Of a stretch of DNA of 9,091 bases, positions 5,456 through 9,091 are shown in pieces. Where the stretch lies: NCBI GenBank assembly GCA_035480695.1, contig DATIHM010000034.1:1-9091 (forward strand). The letters run 5' to 3'. Within the stretch, counting starts at the first letter, position 1. The number at the start of each line of letters is the position of its first letter. A model generated the notes under the pieces. It did no database searches. It saw only the letters and a list, made by a program, of their open reading frames with translations, and had not been told where the DNA came from. A program made the translations under genes and the position numbers. This DNA comes from DATBED01 sp035480695. Lineage in GTDB: Bacteria > Patescibacteriota > Saccharimonadia > Saccharimonadales > UBA4665.

Positions 5456-5868
5456 ACCCTAAGCATAGCACGTTTGATTTTCTCGAAGTCGGCTTCTGGG
5501 ATCGCGAACAGGCCGAAGCGGAACATGTAACCCCAGTGCGTCTTATCCTTGATGAAACCCAGCTCGCCGAGCAGCGGCCGGATCGGCGTCTCGACGCAGT
5601 CATAAAAATCGACATTGCGCCGCCACGGCACAAAATCCTCCGACATCTTAAACTGATACAACTCCTCATCCCTCACCTGCCCGATGGCCGTAAAGGCCTG
5701 CAGCGACTCGCCATCTTTGTAACTGGTCTGCGGCGCATAGAACACCAGCCAGTCGCCGGCCTTCAGCCGCTTGAGCCCGGACGCCTTGCCGTGGTTGGCT
5801 TGCGTGAAACCGCCCGCCACACCGAGCCGCACATGGTCCCGACTGATAACGTTAACCCAGCAGTTCAC
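5452..5868 (-). CDS. EVE-domain protein (UPF0310 family)
   Basis: A 138-residue single-domain protein of the EVE (PUA-like, YTH-related) fold. Family hallmarks are the N-terminal WVNVISRDHVRLGVAGGFTQ (residues 4-23), a HGK motif (26-28), LKAGDWLVFYAPQTSY (35-50), LQAFTAIGQV (56-65) and the Trp/Arg segment FVPWRRNVDF (79-88). EVE domains have a pocket that, in related proteins, reads modified bases in nucleic acids, and some accompany restriction systems. Free-standing UPF0310 proteins like this have no settled function. It starts with GTG, whose first bases overlap the previous gene's TGA (GTGA, 4 bases); AAAGAGA precedes the GTG closely. Membership of the glyS operon suggests a housekeeping RNA or translation link as much as a defence one (inference). 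Confidence 0.88.
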   Translation of the reverse strand: MNCWVNVISRDHVRLGVAGGFTQANHGKASGLKRLKAGDWLVFYAPQTSYKDGESLQAFTAIGQVRDEELYQFKMSEDFVPWRRNVDFYDCVETPIRPLLGELGFIKDKTHWGYMFRFGLFAIPEADFEKIKRAMLRV

Positions 5869-6407
5869 ATTCTCTTTTTTTTATTTAGAAGCATTGACGG
5901 CTTAGTCCCTTCACCTCTATACCCTCTTCCCTTTTCAGGTATGTACTCATTAATGTCTTTTATTTTTAGCCTTATTACATCAAGCCAGCTTTCTGTTTCC
6001 AACCACTTCACATGACCTAAATCCTTCCTTACTTGGACGACGAGCTCGCCGTACAGCTTATATTGAAACAGATTTGTCTGGTCCGTCTTAAAGTCTCTTG
6101 ACTCATCGTATTCAGTATAGAAAAACTGCATATAGTCACCCAGAGCCTTCAGCACACCCGGCGAACCATAATACAATATTTGTTTAAAATATTTTTTTAA
6201 TTCTGTCGCCACCTGATCTTGATCTGCGGAGGCGGCATTATCTTCAAGTTCACTTAGAAATTCTAGGAGTGCAATGTAAGTTTTTTGCTTTTCCTTATTT
6301 AAGCCCTCTCTCAACTTTATATTCTGTTGATTCACATATGTTAGACGTGCACCAATAATCACGGCTAACAAACCGAATGCACCGGCTAAGAAATTAGACC
6401 AGTTCAT
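5865..6407 (-). CDS. Membrane-anchored hypothetical protein, AT-rich insert in the glyS operon
   Basis: A 180-residue protein with one N-terminal TM helix (about 5-25, LAGAFGLLAVIIGARLTYV) followed by a cytosolic all-helical domain. A charged coiled segment (26-75) leads to YYGSPGVLKALGDYMQFFYT (79-98) and LYGELVVQVRKDLGH (118-132). A small-residue/LKAL helix followed by a VRKDLG helix is a pattern I recall from scattered hypothetical proteins of bacteria and phages, but I cannot name a family. The tail is basic (KKKRM). Its ATG overlaps the 3' end of glyS by 14 bases with GAGG only one base upstream, so initiation is probably coupled. Its GC is clearly lower than that of its neighbours (185 of 480 bases at 5881-6360), suggesting recent acquisition. 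Confidence 0.78.
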   Translation of the reverse strand: MNWSNFLAGAFGLLAVIIGARLTYVNQQNIKLREGLNKEKQKTYIALLEFLSELEDNAASADQDQVATELKKYFKQILYYGSPGVLKALGDYMQFFYTEYDESRDFKTDQTNLFQYKLYGELVVQVRKDLGHVKWLETESWLDVIRLKIKDINEYIPEKGRGYRGEGTKPSMLLNKKKRM

Positions 6408-7731
6408 TCCTCAAAGAATTAATTTTGACGCGTTCTTGTTCAGTGGTGTCGCGGTTGCGGACGGTGACGGTGTCGTCTTCGAGGGTGTCGAAGTCGATGG
6501 TGACGCAGTACGGAGTGCCGATTTCGTCCTGGCGGCGGTAGCGCTTACCTATGTTCCCATTATCATCAAACATGACGTTGCCGAATTTTTGCTTGAGTTG
6601 GTCGTAGACTTCGCGCGCCTTTTTGACCAGCTCGGGCTTGTTCTTGAGCAGCGGGCTGACGGCGACGCGGTACGGTGCCAGCTCCGGCTTAAGCTTGAGC
6701 ACAATGCGGGTTTCGCCGTTAATCTCTTCTTCGACGTAGGCGTTGGTTAGAACGGCCATCAGCATGCGGCCGACGCCGACCGAGCTTTCGATGACGTATG
6801 GGATGAACTTTTCGCGGGTCTCTTCGTCGAAGTATTCCAGGTTCTGGCCGCTGAACCGCTGGTGGTTGCCCAGGTCGAAATCGGTGCGGTTGTGGGTGCC
6901 CCACAGCTCCTTGAAGCCCTGTGGGAACTTGAAGTAGATGTCATGGGCGGCTTTGGCGTAGTGGGCGCGCTCATTCTCGTCGTGCTCGTGCCATTGCAGG
7001 TTCTGCTCGTCGATGCCGAGCCGTTCAGTCAGGAATTTGTAGGCGAAATCGCGCCAATCTTCGTAAGTTTTGTCCTGGTCGCTGGGTTTGATGAAGTACT
7101 GCATTTCCATCTGTTCCAGCTCGCGGACGCGGAAAATGAAATCGCGTGGCGAAATCTCATTGCGGAAGGCTTTGCCGACCTGGGCGATGCCGAACGGCAG
7201 CTTGGCGCGCATCGTTTCGCGAACGTTTTCGTAGTTGGTGAAGATGGAGCCGGCCGTTTCGGGGCGCAGATAGGCTGTGCTCTCGCTCTCTTCGACCGGG
7301 CCGATGTAGGTCTTCATCATCATGTTGAAGGTGCGGACCGGGCCGAGCGGGTTGCCGTCGGGCGACTTCTTGTCTTTGAGCAGCTTGGTCAGTTCTTCGA
7401 TGTTATTGGAGTCGGTGTCGGCCAGATGGTCGGCGCGGTAACGCTTGTGGGTGACGGTGTCTTCGACCAACGGATCGGTGAAGCCGGCGACGTGGCCGCT
7501 AGCCTCCCACAGCTTGGGGTTCTGGATGATGGCCGTGTCGACGCCAAAGATATTGTCGTGCTCGCGCACCATGGCCTTCCACCACTCGGCCTTGAGGTTG
7601 TTGACCAGCTCGACGCCGAGCGGGCCGTAATCATAAAAACCGGCCAGGCCGCCGTAAATTTCGCTGGCCTGGAACACGAAGCCGCGGCGTTTGCACAGGC
7701 TGACAATGTCTTCGAGTTTCACATCTGCCAT
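6394..7731 (-). CDS. glyS: Glycyl-tRNA synthetase, single-chain class II (alpha2 type)
   Basis: Charges tRNA-Gly with glycine using ATP. The 445-residue protein shows the class II catalytic core and a C-terminal anticodon-binding domain. Landmarks are RRGFVFQASEIYGGLAGFYD (15-34); TFNMMMKTYIGPVEE (134-148); YLRPETAGSIFTNYENV (154-170); motif 2 FRNEISPRDFIFRVRELEQM (189-208); NRTDFDLGNHQRFSGQNL (281-298); motif 3 ESSVGVGRMLMAVL (315-328); and the anticodon domain from about 350 (LAPYRVAVSPLL) with RYRRQDEIGTPYCVTIDFD (397-415). Most bacteria with this type have RPETAQGIF; here it reads RPETAGSIF. It leads a four-gene operon from an extended -10 ten bases before the ATG, leaving no space for a T-box or a Shine-Dalgarno. 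Proximity to recO echoes the recO-glyQS neighbourhood of Firmicutes. Some annotations use the symbol glyQS. Confidence 0.96.
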   Translation of the reverse strand: MADVKLEDIVSLCKRRGFVFQASEIYGGLAGFYDYGPLGVELVNNLKAEWWKAMVREHDNIFGVDTAIIQNPKLWEASGHVAGFTDPLVEDTVTHKRYRADHLADTDSNNIEELTKLLKDKKSPDGNPLGPVRTFNMMMKTYIGPVEESESTAYLRPETAGSIFTNYENVRETMRAKLPFGIAQVGKAFRNEISPRDFIFRVRELEQMEMQYFIKPSDQDKTYEDWRDFAYKFLTERLGIDEQNLQWHEHDENERAHYAKAAHDIYFKFPQGFKELWGTHNRTDFDLGNHQRFSGQNLEYFDEETREKFIPYVIESSVGVGRMLMAVLTNAYVEEEINGETRIVLKLKPELAPYRVAVSPLLKNKPELVKKAREVYDQLKQKFGNVMFDDNGNIGKRYRRQDEIGTPYCVTIDFDTLEDDTVTVRNRDTTEQERVKINSLRNELV

Positions 7732-7741
7732 AATTGCTTCG

Positions 7742-7750
7742 ATTATAACA
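7742..7750 (-). promoter_or_regulatory. Extended consensus -10 (TGTTATAAT) of the glyS operon
   Basis: The minus strand has TGT-TATAAT, a perfect extended -10. Ten bases (CGAAGCAATT) follow before the ATG at 7731, so the leader should be about 3-4 bases. The -35 region is weak (CTGTAA at 17-base spacing). The spacer holds a CGGCGCCG palindrome. No Shine-Dalgarno, T-box or attenuator can fit. Confidence 0.75.
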
Positions 7751-7772
7751 GTTCGGCGCCGGAGTTACAGCC

Positions 7773-8105
7773 CTAGCTGTAGTTGTCGTCGTAACGCTTT
7801 CGGGTTTTTTCGCGCTTGCGTAGTTCTCTTTCGGTTGGGAAGCCTATTCTCTCGTGAGCGCTTCTTTCGTCTCGCTGACGCCTGTGACGTATGATGCCTC
7901 CGCTGACGGCGAGGGTTATAGCAAGTGCTTCAGCACCTACCACCAAAGGGTTCTTCTCTGTAATATCAGCGGCTGGCCTTTCGGAGTGCCGGTTAGTTTC
8001 AACGGTACTAGCGTGGGCGGCTGGTGCCAGCGCAGCAAAGACAGCCAAGGCAGCAACCGCTCTCTGGGCGATTTCCGCCCCTGTGATTCTCTCAAATCTA
8101 CTCAT
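7773..8105 (-). CDS. Small secreted/membrane-anchored protein with basic cytosolic tail
   Basis: A protein of about 110 residues, not recognised. Counting from the ATG at 8105 (MSRFERITG), it has a signal-peptide-like start: basic residues, a hydrophobic core AVAALAVFAALAP (16-28) and an AHA-S cleavage-like site after residue 32. An external polar linker (33-51) follows, then one TM helix (about 54-72, LVVGAEALAITLAVSGGII) and a highly basic tail (RHRRQRDE to the end) likely in the cytosol. An in-frame ATG at 8111 would add MQ, but it directly abuts the -10 hexamer, so it should lie upstream of the transcription start; I therefore chose 8105. The gene ends 26 bases upstream of the glyS -10. 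Function is unknown; an envelope protein is likely. Confidence 0.72.
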   Translation of the reverse strand: MSRFERITGAEIAQRAVAALAVFAALAPAAHASTVETNRHSERPAADITEKNPLVVGAEALAITLAVSGGIIRHRRQRDERSAHERIGFPTERELRKREKTRKRYDDNYS

Positions 8106-8111
8106 CTGCAT

Positions 8112-8140
8112 ACCATACCACCATACTTAAATTAAATCAA
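8112..8140 (-). promoter_or_regulatory. Promoter TTGATT-17-TATGGT for the small membrane protein
   Basis: On the minus strand TTGATT (8140-8135) and TATGGT (8117-8112) are exactly 17 bases apart, and TGG precedes the -10 as an extension. Six bases (ATGCAG) separate the -10 from the ATG at 8105, so transcription should begin at that ATG. This promoter decides the start codon, because the upstream in-frame ATG at 8111 falls between the -10 and the transcription start. Confidence 0.6.
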
Positions 8141-8150
8141 GGTACGCGGT

Positions 8151-8576
8151 CTACTCCGGGCGCCGGTACTGGTCGGTCAAAGCATAAATCGACAGAAACG
8201 ACAGCGAGCCAAGGCCGACCATGCCCAACGCGACTATAAGCGATTGTTTTTCGGCCAAATATTTAAGCTCGGCGTCGTCGTAATAAAAATCGTAATAAAC
8301 ACGGAACTGCTCGGCGCTAACCGGCGGCGTGAAGTCATCGTTTCTGGTCGGCCAAAGTTTGCTGTCACCATGGCAAACAGCTGGCAGCTGGTCGCGGTAC
8401 AGATAGCGGTTATTGACGGCACGCAGGCAGGTGGCGGCCTCGCTGCTGCCTGGGCCTGGCGGATGGTACTTTTCTTTGGTCGCACCGTAGATACCAAGCC
8501 CGAAAACGGCAGTCATTGCTCCAGTCGCTAGCGCGTTGTATGTGTGCCGCCTTGCTTCTCGGAAATTTATCTCCAC
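8151..8576 (-). CDS. Two-TM membrane protein downstream of recO
   Basis: A 141-residue protein that I cannot name. TM1 spans about 14-31 (NALATGAMTAVFGLGIYG) and TM2 about 112-132 (SLIVALGMVGLGSLSFLSIY). The loop of about 80 residues between them is polar and aromatic (FRVYYDFYYDDAELKYLAEK at 91-110). It contains two cysteines (50 and 68) that could form a disulfide if the loop is extracytoplasmic. Basic residues before TM1 (REARRH) place the N-terminus in the cytosol and hence the loop outside; the RR near the C-terminus agrees. It starts with GTG 3 bases after the recO stop, with AGGA about 9 bases upstream, so it is probably co-transcribed with recO. Confidence 0.75.
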   Translation of the reverse strand: MEINFREARRHTYNALATGAMTAVFGLGIYGATKEKYHPPGPGSSEAATCLRAVNNRYLYRDQLPAVCHGDSKLWPTRNDDFTPPVSAEQFRVYYDFYYDDAELKYLAEKQSLIVALGMVGLGSLSFLSIYALTDQYRRPE

Positions 8577-8579
8577 AGG

Positions 8580-9091
8580 CTAAGTCCTGAGGTGGTTCTG
8601 CTGCATGGTGCGGACCAGCGGCGCGGTTTTGGCGAGTGTGGCTTCGAGGCCATCGACTTTGGCCAAGGCGGCGATGTCCTGGCTGAACAACAGGCGCAAA
8701 GCCTTGATAGGCTCGGCCTTGAAGTTCCCCTTTTCCTGCGGCGTGAATGCCATGTTATCGATGTCGAAGATGTAGGATTGGTCTGGCGCCAGCTTCTGGC
8801 CGGCGGTGTCGGTGTTCAGGTTGGGCGAATGGCCGGCCAGCTTGAGCAGTTGCGCCTGGAACCAGGTGTGGATGAGCTCGCCGCCGATGCCGGCGTTGTC
8901 GAGGGCTTCGAAAGCCTGTTCGAGCAGCCCGAAATATTCCGGCTCGGGCTCATCCTCAGTCGCCTTATTCAGCTGCTTGATGAGTTCGTAGCCGAGCTGG
9001 ACGCGGTCGATGTCCTTCACGATGTTACCGTAGTGCTGCTTCAGCCGGCTGGAAATGAGCGTGCCGATTTCGCCCCTGCCCTGGATGAAAG
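8580..9091 (-). CDS. recO: DNA repair protein RecO, C-terminal part
   Basis: RecO helps load RecA on SSB-coated single-stranded DNA in RecFOR gap repair and anneals strands. The frame is open to the right edge; the 23 codons before the GTG at 9020 read FIQGRGEIGTLISSRLKQHY and onward, so the real start lies outside. The visible 169 residues match the end of the OB fold and the helical domain (VQLGYELIKQLNKATEDEPE, then FGLLEQAFEALDN and HTWFQAQLLKLAGHSPNL). In many bacteria the segment after that point holds a four-cysteine zinc finger (C-x-x-C-G). Here NTDTAGQKLAPDQSYIFDID has none. The gene sits just upstream of a membrane protein and close to glyS. Family call is good although partial. Confidence 0.83.
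   Translation of the reverse strand, partial: FIQGRGEIGTLISSRLKQHYGNIVKDIDRVQLGYELIKQLNKATEDEPEPEYFGLLEQAFEALDNAGIGGELIHTWFQAQLLKLAGHSPNLNTDTAGQKLAPDQSYIFDIDNMAFTPQEKGNFKAEPIKALRLLFSQDIAALAKVDGLEATLAKTAPLVRTMQQNHLRT

Noticed and set aside
5241..5669. Minus-strand open frame of 142 codons overlapping the EVE gene
   Set aside because: Its first half is the shifted frame of the EVE gene and is Arg/Ser-rich low-information sequence. The 58-codon frame with an ATGA junction explains the rest better.
5875..5882. Run of eight T on the plus strand as a terminator
   Set aside because: No hairpin precedes it on the plus strand, and on the minus strand it encodes the Lys tail of the 180-residue protein just before the EVE start.
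7754..7761. CGGCGCCG palindrome in the glyS promoter spacer
   Set aside because: Only 8 bp with no extended symmetry. One such GC palindrome is expected by chance here, so it is mentioned only as a possible operator and not listed as a feature.
6862..7776. Long plus-strand open frame (304 codons) antisense to glyS
   Set aside because: It lies on the opposite strand of a highly conserved gene with all synthetase motifs. Its own translation has no recognisable domain and is rich in Val/Ala/Gly/Asp, as expected for a complement frame of GC-rich coding DNA.

Overview
The window reads as a compact bacterial chromosome segment of moderate GC. The best guess at its source is a Candidate Phyla Radiation (Patescibacteria) lineage, perhaps Saccharibacteria. 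The reasons are short genes with 1-4 base overlaps, a single-chain alpha2-type glycyl-tRNA synthetase of 445 residues, RecO close upstream of it, and many small proteins without recognisable families. This placement is an inference. UGA is clearly a stop codon here (five genes end in TGA, several inside TGATG, GTGA or ATGA overlaps), so the UGA=Gly codes of SR1/Absconditabacteria and Gracilibacteria are excluded. Fourteen of the fifteen genes supported here lie on the minus strand, so transcription runs mostly from high to low coordinates.

Layout from the right end. The 3' part of recO (8580-9091) is followed after 3 bases by a two-TM membrane protein (8151-8576). A small signal-peptide/TM protein follows (7773-8105) from its own promoter. 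Next is the glyS operon: glyS, an AT-rich membrane-anchored protein (5865-6407), an EVE-domain protein (5452-5868) and a 58-residue ORF (5279-5455), all joined by short overlaps. Two unrecognised genes follow: an acidic 206-residue protein (4607-5227) and a protein with a Rossmann/methyltransferase-like N-terminal pattern (3776-4558). A single plus-strand gene of 80 residues (3502-3744) diverges from the next minus-strand operon. That operon carries an EamA/DMT transporter (2544-3419), a two-TM protein with a soluble C-terminal domain (1886-2521) and a NYN-domain nuclease (1323-1883). The left end is an operon of a VOC/glyoxalase-like protein (879-1259), a flavodoxin-like NAD(P)H/FMN oxidoreductase (151-879) and the first 43 codons of an MBL-fold protein (1-131).

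The most notable signal is regulatory. Five first-of-operon genes carry a good or extended -10 hexamer ending only 6-10 bases before the ATG, with no Shine-Dalgarno between. The usual 7-base distance from -10 to transcription start would make their mRNAs leaderless or nearly so. Only the VOC operon shows a conventional leader with a purine-rich ribosome binding site. Other points worth a second look are the 58-residue ORF, the low-GC gene inserted in the glyS operon, a RecO without the cysteines of the zinc-finger region, and a VOC protein lacking its usual C-terminal metal ligand. No tRNA, rRNA, CRISPR array, insertion sequence or long repeat was seen, and no gap between genes exceeds about 90 bases.
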